From Warburgia ugandensis (lineage: Eukaryota; Streptophyta; Magnoliopsida; Canellales; Canellaceae), in assembly GCA_035236585.1 (NCBI GenBank), contig CP141132.1, forward strand, positions 82,326,880 to 82,390,879: DNA of 64,000 bases, in the 5' to 3' direction. The notes beneath the pieces are model-generated. The model ran no database searches. It was not told the DNA's origin and saw nothing but the letters and a program-made list of their open reading frames with translations. A program made the translations under genes and the position numbers. Each line of letters begins with the position of its first letter. Within the stretch, counting starts at the first letter, position 1. Shown piece after piece: positions 25,801 through 37,942 of the stretch.

Positions 25801-27644
25801 TTGATTCTAACTTATTATTCATGCATCATTTCTCTCATGGCTATTGATGATTTAACTTATTAAATGAATGTTTTTGCATCCATGAGATTTATCATAAACT
25901 CTGGTATTTATACGTCACACAACCTATTCTTTATTGATATTAAATGTGGTCACTTGAACAAGTGATTTCTTACTAAGGCGTTGCTTTGGTTTGCAATGCC
26001 TCAAATACAGAGAGAGGCAGTAGTTTGACATACTAACAGAGCAGGTGAGGATGATGGTGGCCTTTAGCGATGTACAGAGGATATCTCATAAATGAAAATG
26101 GTTTGTTCAGAACCTTACCTCGATCATTATTTATGGACTGTATGTGTATAATTTACAGTATGATGTGTTTGTATGAATATGTTCATGTTAGATGTGATGG
26201 TTGTACATGGATCGACCCTAGGCAATGTTGTCATAATGTTGATTTTTTTGTATTCACCATTAAGGTGTATGTTTTTATAGAGTATTGTATTTGATTTGGA
26301 TGGATGGGCATGGAGATTGAGTTTTCTAGGTATCGTGTTATGTTATTGTATCTATTAAGTGATGTTGTATCGCATGTGTTATATGTGATGTTCAAAATAT
26401 AGAGGAGACTGTGAAATTTTTGGTAAAAATGGAAATATCATTTCACCATCAAAATTTGAAATTTTGTGGTTGTATGACTCCTAGGATTTTGAAATGAATG
26501 CTTTTTATTCGTGTTTTGTTTTTGGTCAATTTTAAAATTAAAGTTTTAAAATAGGGATCCCAACATTTTAAAAATTGATGTTATATTATTGTGTAAAACC
26601 TGAGGTGTCACACTACCTAACTTTCTTACCTTGAAACCCTAGATCTAGATCTTTTTTCCTCTTTGATTCAGCCTTTCCTAAATTAGAAAGCCAGCCACCT
26701 ATAAATCCCCCATGGTTCCCACGTTTTCAACCTTGAAACATTGTACTCTTTGCTTCTATATCTTTGAAGCTGGACTTTGGTTTTCTATAGTGCTATTTTT
26801 CCTTTGAACTTCTAGTTATTTCTTTGTTTGTTTGCTCTCTAATTTAGGCTAGTAGTTTTCTTTCATTATTTTAGTTTCCATTGATTTGCTTTCTAGTTCT
26901 TCATTCATCTTTCCTTTTAGCTTTGTCTCGTTTCTTTGCTTCACTTTTATTAAGTTTTTCTTGCTTATCCTGTCAACATTCAAGTTAGTTCTTCTTTGGT
27001 AGTGATAACCAAGAGAATAAATAGCTTGCATCCATTGATTTCGCCCATAGGACATTCACATTTTCTTTCTTATTTCTAGCCTAGTTTTAGATGCAATTTT
27101 TCTTGTTTTAGTTCATCATCTTAGCTATCTTTTCTCTTTAATTTATTTTTGGGTTTTCTTTGCATGTTAGCTTACTTTAATTTTTTATCATTAGATTTAA
27201 GTCTTGTTATTGTTTAGATTAGGATCTAAGCTATATTTTCATGCACAATTTCCAGAATTTTATACTTATATATGCACATAAATTGATGTAATTTGGCATT
27301 GATTCAACAAAGTTTCTTGAGAATTCTTTTTATGAAATGTATCTTTCATTAAATGGGTGTTAATTAGGTTACTTTCTAATTTCATTGCTTAGTTTTAGTT
27401 TTGGTAAGTTTCCTTTAATTCTAGTTGTTAATTTCATGCATGTCTCTCTTTTATGCACTTTAATTTCCTAATTCAACCAATTCAATATCTCTCTTTGGTT
27501 GAAGTGAAGCACTTTAAATAAGATCCATCCAACATAAAAATTCATGAGATTTGTCTGAGATCAACCACTCTCATGTACCAATATTACTTTGATTTGTGTG
27601 CTTACAAGTAATTTTAAAACTATACCAAAAAGTCTTTGTCCCCA
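19841..27644. mobile_element. Solo-LTR-like insertion (outer), split by a nested solo LTR
   Basis: Sequence absent from unit A begins TGAAAAGTGATAAG (19841) and ends TTTGTCCCCA (27644). TCATG lies on both sides (19836-19840 and 27645-27650 within ttcatg), giving TG...CA termini with a 5-bp duplication. Unit A reads straight across this point (about 9815-9825). Without the nested element the insert is about 2.1 kb and shows no polyprotein, so a solo LTR is the simplest reading; the lineage is unknown. Confidence 0.65.
20961..26612 (+). mobile_element. Large solo LTR (about 5.65 kb), probably chromovirus-like
   Basis: It begins TGTAACATCCCTAATTTTT and ends GAGGTGTCACA, and is flanked by perfect CTACC duplications (20956-20960, 26613-26617). 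No second LTR copy, primer-binding site, RT or integrase was found inside. The TGTAACA(T/C)CCC start and GGTGT(C/T)ACA end resemble long LTRs of Del/Tekay-type gypsy elements; the lineage call rests on that likeness only. It includes a pyrimidine-rich block (21700-22760) with short open frames and a GA-rich block (23280-23350), neither matching a known protein. Confidence 0.75.
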
Positions 27645-27979
27645 TTCATGATGTTAATGTAGCCATTTTAAAGGCTAATAATGACAAATAGTTGTTATAG
27701 AGAGTGAAGAGCACAGGAGGGAGAGGCTTCAAAGGCAAGAAGTCATTAGTTCCTCCAAGAAGGAGACATGTTCCACTTCCTATTTGTCATTCATAGTACA
27801 CCTATTTTCTTCTTTTTCCCAATTAAAATGAATTTGTCTTGAATTTTACTATATCTCTATTTGAATAGTTTATATTTGGTCTCGTATTTCTTTCTAGTTA
27901 AACAAAATCTTGGTAATATTGGAAATTTGAGTCTTTCTATTAGGTACCTAATTTAGATAACTACTCAATGACAATGGCT
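27645..27979 (+). repeat. Unit B of the tandem duplication, segment 3
   Basis: Matches unit A 9818-10110: the caggtcccactttc / catgttccacttcc block, then the start of the 290-bp repeat, up to aatgacaatggct where the RTE element entered. Confidence 0.8.
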
Positions 27980-28341
27980 ACCTCCACCATGTCGATTTAT
28001 GATCTTGTAGCCATTCCCGAGCATAGATAAAGGAGGAGAGTTCAGTTAGGTTTCTAGCTAGTGTAAAATATTTTGGCAAATCCTTAAAATAAATATAAAG
28101 GCTAAGGAATTTCCTCATGTTATGGCGTTGCTTAAAGTGATGCGTTATGTCAAATCTTGGGCGTAGTGGTAAATGAGCAATGGCTGTTAGGGAGTTCCCC
28201 CATAAGTGGCACTCTACATCCGATCTAGATGAAGTAAAAATGAGTAAGGGCTTCCTAGGGCATTTCTTCATAAGTGATATGCTCCATTGGATCCCAAATG
28301 TAGTGAAAAGTAGGCTAGGGTCCTAGTGTCATTCTAGATGT

Positions 28342-31262
28342 CATCATCATCATCAAGACCTTATCTTGATTAGTGGTCGGTCACATGAATCTTGTTCCAC
28401 CATTTCCTCCACTAAGTGTCATGGCTTCATTTAGTTCTAAAGTTTTAAAATATTTTCTCACCTCTTCTATCCACGTTCTTTTGGGCTTTCCCCTTGTCCT
28501 TTTGCAACCTATGACTTAGATCACCTTATTTTTTTTAACCTATGTCATTTCTTGTCTCTGTTGGATATGTCCAAACCATCTAAGTCTAATCTTCCTCATA
28601 TTGTTACCTATTGGTGCTACTCCTAAGTTTCCTTTAATATTTTCATTTCTTATCTTACCACTCATCTATCTCAACATCTGCATTATGGTGATGCTCATCT
28701 TATGTACATGTTGTTCTTTAACTACCTAACACTCTGATCCATAGAGCATGGCTAGCCTTATGGGCATCCTATAAGATTTTTCTTTAAGTTTAAGTGACAC
28801 CCACCAATCACACAAAACTCTAGAGGCATATCTCCATTTGTACCAATTAGCTTGGATTCTCTTGGTAACCTCCCTCTCAATCTCTTTGCTCTCATGAATT
28901 ATCGGTCCCAGGTATCAGAAGTGTTCTTCTAGGGGGACTTCTTAGTTATCAATCTCTATTGATACTCTATCCCTACTACTCTTCTTGTTAAAGTTGTATT
29001 TCATAAACTCTATCTTATTTTGGCTGATTTTAAATCTTTTAGATTCTAATGCATATCTCCATAACTTTAGCTTAGTATTTATGCCTTCCCTTGTCTTATC
29101 AATAAAAACTATATAGTCTACAAATAATATGCACCATAGAATCTTCTCCTGTAGATGTTTTGTTAACTTATCCATAGCCAACATGAAAAGGTATGGTCTC
29201 AATGATGATCCTTGGTGCAATCCTATAATGATAAAAAAATCACTAGTTTCTCCACTAGTGGTCCTAACGTTTGTTACCGCTTCCTCATGAGTATTGTTAA
29301 TTATGCCTATATATCCCAATGAAACCACTTTCTCATCCAAAACCCATTATATTAAATCTTTAGGAACCCTATCATAAGCTTCTTCTAAGTCAATAAAGAC
29401 CATGTGGAGGTCCTTCCTCATCTCCCTATATTTCTCTATCAATTGTCAAATTAGAAAAATAACTTTCTTGGTAGACCTCCCAAGCATAAAACCAAACTGG
29501 TTCTTTGTCAAACTTATCTCATGTAGTAGCCTCTTCTCAATCACTCTTTTAAAAAATTTCATGGTGTGGCTTATAATTTAGATCCTGCTATAATTAGCGC
29601 AATTATATATATATATATATATATCATTTATTCTTATAAATTGGCACAATAGAACCCTTCCTTCATTCATTTGGCATTTTCTTCAATTTTACAATCTTGT
29701 TAAATAATTTTATCAACCAAATTACTCTGGCTTCTCCCATATACTTCCAAACCTCTATTAGTATACCATCGAGCTCCAAGGCCTTCCTTGATTTCATCTT
29801 TTTCAATACCTTTTTCACTTCAGGTATTCTAATCCTATGATCATATCTATAATCTCCACCATTATTTGGGTTTATGGCACTTTCAATCCCCATATTCTCA
29901 TGATAATTATCATTAGCAATTTTTGCAGGTAACTTTCTCATCTTTGTTTGGTATTATCATCTTTGACTAGCATCCTTTGGTCATCACTTCTAATACACTT
30001 AATGTTGTCTAAGTCCTTACTCTTCTTTTCCCTTACTTTTGTGAGTTTAAACATATTTGTCTCTCATTCTCTTAATCCTAATCTATTATAAAGATCATCA
30101 TATGCCTTGAGTTTATCCTTACTTACAACTTTCTTAGCAACCTTTTTGGCATTCTCATGTTGCTCAAAGTTTTTGTTGTTTTTAGTCCTTTGCCATGATT
30201 TAAAACGCACATGTTTCTCTGTAATAAATTTTTGCACTTTTTCACTCCATTATCAAGTTTCCTTTGTTGATTGCCTTTTACCTTTAAATACTCCTAGGAC
30301 ATCTTTTGCCACTTTTTTAATGAACATGGCCATATGAGTCCATATGGTGTTTACTTCTATTCATTATTCTAGTTTCCTTCTACTATTAGCTTGTTTGTAA
30401 ATGATGTCATCTTCTCTTCTTTTAAGTTCTGCCACTTCATTTTTGGATATCTATTAATTTCATTTCCTTTGTTTCATACTTCAATGTTGATATTCATAAC
30501 TAGTAGCTTATGTTATGAGGTTAGACTCTCATCGGGTATCACTTTACAGTCCTCACACATTGATCTTTTGGTATTCTTAAGTAGAAAAAAGTCTACTTGG
30601 TTTTTATATGCTCTACTTTTAAAGGGTGTAAGTGTTCATCCCTCTTCTCAAAGTATGTGTTTGTTATAGTTAAGTTATATGCTAATGCAAAATCAAGTAT
30701 AGCTTCCCCATCTCATTTCTTTCTCTAGTACCATACCCTCCATGTACCCTATTATATCCTTCATTTTCTTTTCCTAAATGACCATTAAAATTTGATCTTA
30801 TAAATATGTCCTCTATGTTTGGAATGTCTTGCATGACTCCTTCCATTCTCAAAACTATCTTTTGATTCTATCTTCTAACCCTACTTATGATGTGTATGCA
30901 CTTATATCATTTATGGTCTTCTCTCTTAGAACAAGTTTTATTAATATAATTTTATCATTGGTTTTTTTTAAGGTCAATTAACTTTATCTTTTAAATATTT
31001 ATCTATCTTTATTTTTATTTCCTACATACTAGAGCTTATACCCATCAATTCCTCTAGTTTTAGCCCCTTTTCACTTGGTTTCTTGGATACAAGCGACATT
31101 GACTCTCATGTGTTTTATAGTATCCACCAACTTTAGACTCTCATATGTCAATGTTCATATATTCTATGTAGTAATACAAATCTTATTTCCTGACATAGCT
31201 TATTGACCCACATACTTCTTGAATGGAATGGGAACCCATGCATACTTTCCATTGCACTATGT
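28342..31262 (-). mobile_element. Nested RTE-clade LINE in opposite orientation
   Basis: The 3' tail is the CATCATCATCATC run at the left (28342) and the endonuclease lies at the right. It encodes RT blocks related to the outer copy: GIINNTHEEAVTNVRTTSGE, GLHQGSSLRPYLF and the active-site block FVDYIV (codons 29113-29124), where the second catalytic Asp of FADD has become Tyr. A further frame at 29663-29941 holds EVKKVLKKMKSRKALELDGI, and an endonuclease remnant lies at 31060-31180. A 7-bp TAGATGT occurs on both sides (28335-28341 and 31263-31269), a likely target duplication. Confidence 0.85.
29603..29624. repeat. AT dinucleotide repeat within the nested LINE
   Basis: About eleven TA units within the RT-coding region of the nested RTE, where no repeat would be expected in an active copy. 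Confidence 0.85.
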
Positions 31263-32300
31263 TAGATGTGTGCAGGTAAAAAGACTAGCTTTAAGAATAT
31301 AAGATTATTATTGCCAAATGGAATATAGGCACATCAACAAGTAAGATTATTGAGTTAGTAGATACAACGAAATATAGGAGAGTCAACATAGCAGTTTTCG
31401 AGAAACTAAGTGGAAAGAGGTTAAAACTAAAGAAATGATGGGTATAAGCTCTGGTGCATAGGAAAGGACAAAAATAGAAATGGTGTAAGGATAGTGGTCG
31501 ATGAAATGTGGGAGAGTTAATATAGCTTGTGACCTAGAAACCAAGTGAAAGGGGGCTAAAACTAAAGAAATTAATGGCTATAAGCTCTAGTGCGTAGGAA
31601 AGGACAATAATAAAAATAATATGGGGATATTGGTAGATGAAGAATTAAAGGATAAATTTGTAGACTTTAGAAGAGCCACTGATAGAATTCTACTAATAAA
31701 ACTTTTTCTAGGATAAAAGATCATAAATGTTATAAGTGCATGTGGGCCATAGGTAGGGTTAGATGATAGAATCAAGAGACAATTCTAAGAAGATATAGAT
31801 TGAGTAATATAAGATATATAAGTCAAATATATCTTTTTCTACTTAGGAATACTGAAAGATCAATGTGTAAAGATTATAAGTTAATACCCAATGCAAGTTT
31901 AACCACACAACATAGGCTAATGGTTATGGATATTTATATTAAGAGATGGAAGGAAAGGAATGAACTTAAGAGGTGTCCACAAATTAGTGGTGAAACTTAA
32001 AAGAGAGAAGATAACATCAGTCACAAACAAGTTGATGGTAGAAGCAATTTCGAATAATGAAACAGAAGTAAACACCATGTGAATTGATTTGGAACTAGTA
32101 GAGAGAACTTAATGGTGGAGTAAAAAAGTGCAAAAAGTTACTAAAAGAGAAACATGTGTACTTTAAAGTTTGGCGAAGGACTAGGAATAACAAAAACTTT
32201 GAGCAATATAAAAATGTTAAAAGGTTGTTAAGAGAGTAGTGAGTGAGGCTAAACTCAAGGCTTAATTATATATAAGTGTCAAGAAAATGTGAGAAAGAGT
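31263..32300 (+). pseudogene. RTE endonuclease remnant (outer element)
   Basis: Three-frame reading gives broken matches to the APE-type endonuclease of RTE elements: ELVDTTKYRRVNIA near 31350-31395, then HMGIS/YKL-type blocks, and SLTTQHRLMVMDIYIKRWKE near 31895-31950. Part of it appears tandemly duplicated (31340-31470 against 31480-31600: gtataagctctggtgcatagg and ctataagctctagtgcgtagg). Many stops are present. Confidence 0.7.
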
Positions 32301-34015
32301 TGTTGTTTTTTGTAGTACATGGGCAAGTGTATATAGTTCATGCAAGTATGGCTCAATTCAATGGGGACTTGACTTGAAAAGGAGTTTTAATAAAAATTAA
32401 TCATTAAAAATAATAACAATTAAATTAATTAAATTAACCATGCAGTAAATAAAACTCAGATTTTTTACTTAACATAAAATTACATAATTTTGAATTAAAA
32501 GACAATGAATTAAACAAAATAAAACTAAAATTTCTCTTCCCTAGCTCGACCACAACTAAATTCTCCACATCTACTCACATCCAATTCTTTCAACCTACAC
32601 TAGTCAGTCATAGAGGTCCTTGATCATTGATTCAATGGTTATATTATGTAAAATTTTCAAAAAATTTAATGATCTGGATACTAGATACACTTGAGATTTA
32701 GACGATTTATATTGACTATATGGACTTTAGACATAAGATTAGAGCCAATGAATCAACTATAAATTGAAACTAGATGAAAATCTAAAAGTGGATTTGAAGT
32801 CAGGAAAAAATTTAAGCAAGAATTAAAGTTGTCATGTCAGTTAAATCTAGACTATTGATTCGATTCGGTTTATGCCAAACAGGGATTAATTATGCATAGT
32901 TCCGGGACTTGTTGGAGAAAAAGACAAAATAGGAAAAAAGACAAAACATGGATGCATATGGTATTAAATAAAAAGGATCAAGGGTATTTTTAAATTTTTT
33001 ACTAAAATTTCCTTCTTTTATTCCAAAATAAGAGAAGAAGATGACAACAAACAACTTCCTGTATATCTTTGAAGCTTGAAATTGATGGGAAAAGGAAAGA
33101 TCAAGGTGAAACACTACTTGGTTCTTCTTGAAACAATGGAAGTTTGTAAAAAGAAGAAAATCAAGGAAAAATCATAGTGGAAATCAAGGGAAAAAACTCG
33201 AGTCGTGAACAAGGGAAAACTGGTGGTAAATAATGGAATACTACAGTGATCAACAAGGACTGAAATGGCAGTGGGAAGCAGGAAAAAAAAACATGTAAAA
33301 ATGATGAAGACAAAGAAGATGAGTAGCAAAGAATGATGATGAATCAAAGGAACTGAGATGGAGGTGGTCAACGGGGAAGAAGATCGACTGGAAATAGGTT
33401 GGGTTCCTTCTTTCCTCTAGGATTTTTTTCCATCATCAAAAGCCTTCCTTTTCCTCACTTTCATTCGGTTCTCCTTCTAAAGCTTGTTCACTGCATATAG
33501 CCCCTTTCTTTCTTATATGGACTTTCTCATATTAGTTTCCTACTTGTCTTCACCTCCTCCAATTTTTTCCTTCTCATTCTTATTATCTTTCTCAAAAGAT
33601 AAGAGATAATTGCTATCATGTTGAGGTCCTATTTATTTCCTTAGTCCTCCTTCTTTCAATTGTGTACTTCATTTTCATTGGTCATTGCTTAGGTCCACCT
33701 TACGTTATGAAATTCATGTATCCTTTTGATGATCTTATCCCAATTAAGTTGATCCGAGTCATCGAATTCCATTTTGATTGATCTGCAAACCATAAAATTC
33801 AATTAGATTCATTTTAACAATGATTTATTCATCTAATCAGCTCCGATGATAATCTAGCTATTAAATTTCATCAAACAATAGTTAGATGACTTGTAAAACA
33901 ACAATTAACTAAAAATGGACATTCAACAGAAAGATTATTTAAACTTGTAAAAATAAGAGAACAAAATAATAAAGACATAGATCACATTAAATGGTCAAAA
34001 TAATGACAATTAAAT
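32300..34015. mobile_element. Unclassified insertion inside the outer RTE
   Basis: LINE homology stops near 32300 and resumes near 34016 (aattactttctagatgagatt, RT linker). The intervening 1.7 kb has no coding similarity. It starts with TTGTTGTTTTTTGTAGTAC and contains GGGCAAGTGTATATAG, which looks like LTR leader sequence. Both flanks carry AATGTGA(G/A)AAA, a possible target duplication, but the exact ends are unsure. Small open frames at 32890-33371 are AT-rich and unlikely to be genes. Confidence 0.5.
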
Positions 34016-34584
34016 GTGAAAAAATTACTTTCTAGATGAGATTAAAAGAATGTAAACGCAAACAACGTTGGACTATATAGGTAAGTTCATAGGATCAAGT
34101 CACTTGAAGTAAAAGAGGCTTAAAATGATGAAATCAGGAAAGGCCCTAGGTGTGATGGTATACTAACATAGATTTGGAAGTACTTAGGAGAAACTTGAGT
34201 AATTTAGCTAACAAAGTTTTATAATAAGATTGTTGGATCAAAGACAATGCCAGATTAATGGAAGAAAAGCTCTATCTTACCAACTTATAAGAATAAAGGA
34301 GACATATAGAGTTGCACTAATTATCATAAGATCAAACTTATGAGGCATACCATAAAACTATAGAAAAGAGTGATTAAGAAGAGGCTACGACATGAGACGA
34401 GTGCATAAAAAAACTAATTTGGTTTCATGCTTTAGAGGTCTATCATGAAAATTGTTTTCCTATTTAGACAATTGATAAAGAAATATAGGGAGTGGAAGGA
34501 ACTCCACATGGTCTTTATTGACTTATAAAAAACTTTCCAATAGGGTCCCTAGAGAGTTAATATGGTAGGTGTTGAGTGAGAAAT
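34016..34584 (+). pseudogene. RTE reverse transcriptase, first part (outer element)
   Basis: Stop-broken reading with EVKEALKMMKSGKALG, SILPTYKNKGD, KRLRHET and MVFIDL blocks in RTE order. It is cut at 34584 in the middle of the D-L-x-K-A-x-D-R-V-P-R region by the solo LTR and continues at 39007. Confidence 0.85.
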
Positions 34585-37500
34585 TGTGATGACCTTGATG
34601 TTTTTACCCTATGCTTTTTTTAATACTAAAATCATACATTTCTATTTAAAATTCGACAGAGTTTCCTCTGTTCTTTGGACTTTAGCATTTAATGCATGTT
34701 ATGTGAAAATACTTGATAGTATTCATAAGATTTAATATAATATAAAGATTTAAATATTTCCTTTCTTTTAGAACTGTATACTAGTCACAGCCCCAATCAA
34801 AATCTACCAACCATTAAGTACAACAATATATCTTTAATAACAGCGAGTCAACTCTTTATTTCAATTAGAAAGTAAACTGTGTCACACACCCTTTTCTAGT
34901 TTAAAGATCTCTTCAATCAATCGTCCTTTTCTCCTTATTAGAACTTCCATATGAAATTATTGGTTGTAAGGAGGTGAGTATGATGACTTATAGTGGGAGT
35001 TTACAAGGTTAGATAAAACCATCTCAATCAAAATCTATATCTATTCAATATAATTTATAAGACATAAGATTTTCATATTAACTCCATCAATATCCATATA
35101 AATCAAATCACCTAGAATAGGATTATGAAGTATAACTTAATACATTCCAAGACGTTGTTGTTCATAAAATTCATTAAATCTCCAATGACATAAAGATTTC
35201 AATAAAACAATTTAGCATCATTAATCACAATCTATTGAAGCATCAACTATCAAAGTTGATCACTAATCTTCCAGAATATCCTGACATGTGTGAACATATC
35301 TCACATAAAATAAAATAAAATTTAAACACAATGCCCACTAGCAAGCTGAGGCTTTGCTATGTATCAAAATAATGCCCAAATACCACAGCCACTACATTGC
35401 CTCCATGGGAAGGAACAGATCAATACAAGTTGGAGTCTATCCCATGTACTCCATCCTTAAATCATATATTGGTATCTATATCAAAAGAAACCAAGGGCCA
35501 AGCTGGTCCTATGTCATACATAACTAGCATGTGTGTCTAACCGACCACTCACTCAGTGTAAAACAATTCTCAAGAGTCTAACTGACAACTCGAGTTATTT
35601 CTAGTATTTATATGTATGTCTAACTGATTATTCCACATATCTAGTTATGTATTTAAACATAACAATAAAATTCTAATATATAATCTTTAGAATTTTTTCC
35701 TATACAACACCTTTCTCAAGAAATCATTCGCATTATAATTTTTCTTTTACAAAATCAAAATTATAAGGTTCAATCAAAATCTTTTATTTCTTTAAAACCA
35801 TTACAACATTGTATCTGAAATTCAAAGATTCTCATCATTGAATTACAAATAAACTGATATATATATATGCAGTAAATTTTATGGTTAACATTTTCAACTA
35901 ATGTATACTAGCACTTTCTGCACACTTGTTCTCTTATCTATTTAGTTTTCATACTTAAGATGTTTATATAATAACATTCAGAGTAATAGACTACATTTTA
36001 AATTAACAATTTTGTAAAGATCATAAGTTCTAGTTTAAAATTTTTTTGTGTTATATAAATTTGTAATATCGATGAGGTATATTCTTCAAGATAAACAATT
36101 TATAGTTAATAAAAGTAAACTGAATATAGTTATTAGTTTGATCCTTTAACTTAATGTTTAGTAGTCAAGATCCAAACTTTGTGTCATCTCTTTTGAGGAA
36201 ATTTTGACTCTATTACTAGTTTAGTACTTGTACAAAGTCATTAAATATTGAGAAGACACTAGTGAATAGTAGATCTACTCTTAAATAAGATTTAAACAAG
36301 TTTAATGATTGAAGCAAAAGGTCCAACAACAATTCTATTTGTTCAGTGATTGATCTTTTCAATCATTACTAAATGCTAAGGAACATTTAAGATGTCTAAT
36401 AAGGAACCTTATAATAGCCTCCATCATATGGAGTTACTTTTCTTCGACAGTTTGATAAAATAGTCTCATAAGCTAGTTAGTATAGAAAGTTAGAAACTTT
36501 CTATATATCAATATAGGATTTTAATTGAAGACTACCATATATTAACTACTGCTGTCAGAAATCTAGTGATTCTTAACAATTAATTTAATTAAATCAAATA
36601 TTTAAATTATCATAATTAAATGCATAAAACTATGTATATATGTGTTCTAAAGTTTACTGATTTAGAACTACAGTAGAAGAGGCCGATTACTTCAAAACTT
36701 TCCATTCTTTATAAGACTAGATCATATAATAAAAAGAAAACACATAAAGTGTTGTCCAATTCAATAGATGAATACAAGTTTCATTATACAAGATTTTGCT
36801 AGTTAATTTATTACATAATATCAAAGTCATTGCAGATCGCGTACTATAGCACTAAATCAGTCCTTAACTTTGTAATATTTATAGATTTTTCTACTAAAAT
36901 CAGTAAAATCTATGCTTAAAATAGATATGGAATCATCAATTTCTGTTAGCTAAATAGCAGAGAACAATAAAATATAGACAGTTATTAAATAATTCTCTCA
37001 ACATTACAATTTTTCATTGAAGGTTTCAAGCATGATTCAGTAAACATAATCTGAAGTGAAATAATGTTAGAATCAAATCAGTTTATATATGTATATATAA
37101 ATCAATTTATCATAGTCTATAGTACATAACTTTTCATATATATATATATATATAGTTTACTAACTAAGATTTTCTGACCATATCAGAACCCCCAATCATA
37201 GAAAAATTTCTTTTATCTAAACTATTTTAACCTACGGATACTAATTGAAGTTTCCAACACAAACATGTTTCTTTATATATAAACTTAATTCAGTAAAACT
37301 TGAAGTTTATTTTTAACTATACTGTTATTGTTGAAAAGTTCAAGATAATGGATTGGCATTCTAAATAAGAAACCAATTCACAAGAGGATTTATATAAAGT
37401 TTGTCCACTATTTCTGTTGACAAATTTTAGAATGATAAGTCGTTATATAAAAATATGATAACAACTACTTAAACAAATGATTCCCATAAAAAAGTAAAGT

Positions 37501-37860
37501 TAATTTTATTTACTCGATTACTATTTGGAAGTTCCATGATAACAGGTTGCTAAGATATAAAATATAATTGAAAATTTTTAAACTAATCATTCTAGTAAAA
37601 GAAACTTTGAAATTTATTTTAATCATATAGTTTCTGTTATAAATTTCCCTATATCAGATCTACATGATTCTAAAATCTAAGTTACTACTTCTCCTAAAAT
37701 TCAGTATTTATTTCAACTACAAAATTACTATTTGGAAACTTCAAAATAATAAATGATTAACATACAAAACATTATTCACATATTTAAGCCTACTGATTTT
37801 CAGCAAAAATCAAAATTAATTTCAATTACATAGTTTTTTGTTTAAAAGTTTAGAATAACA

Positions 37861-37942
<82 letters not shown>

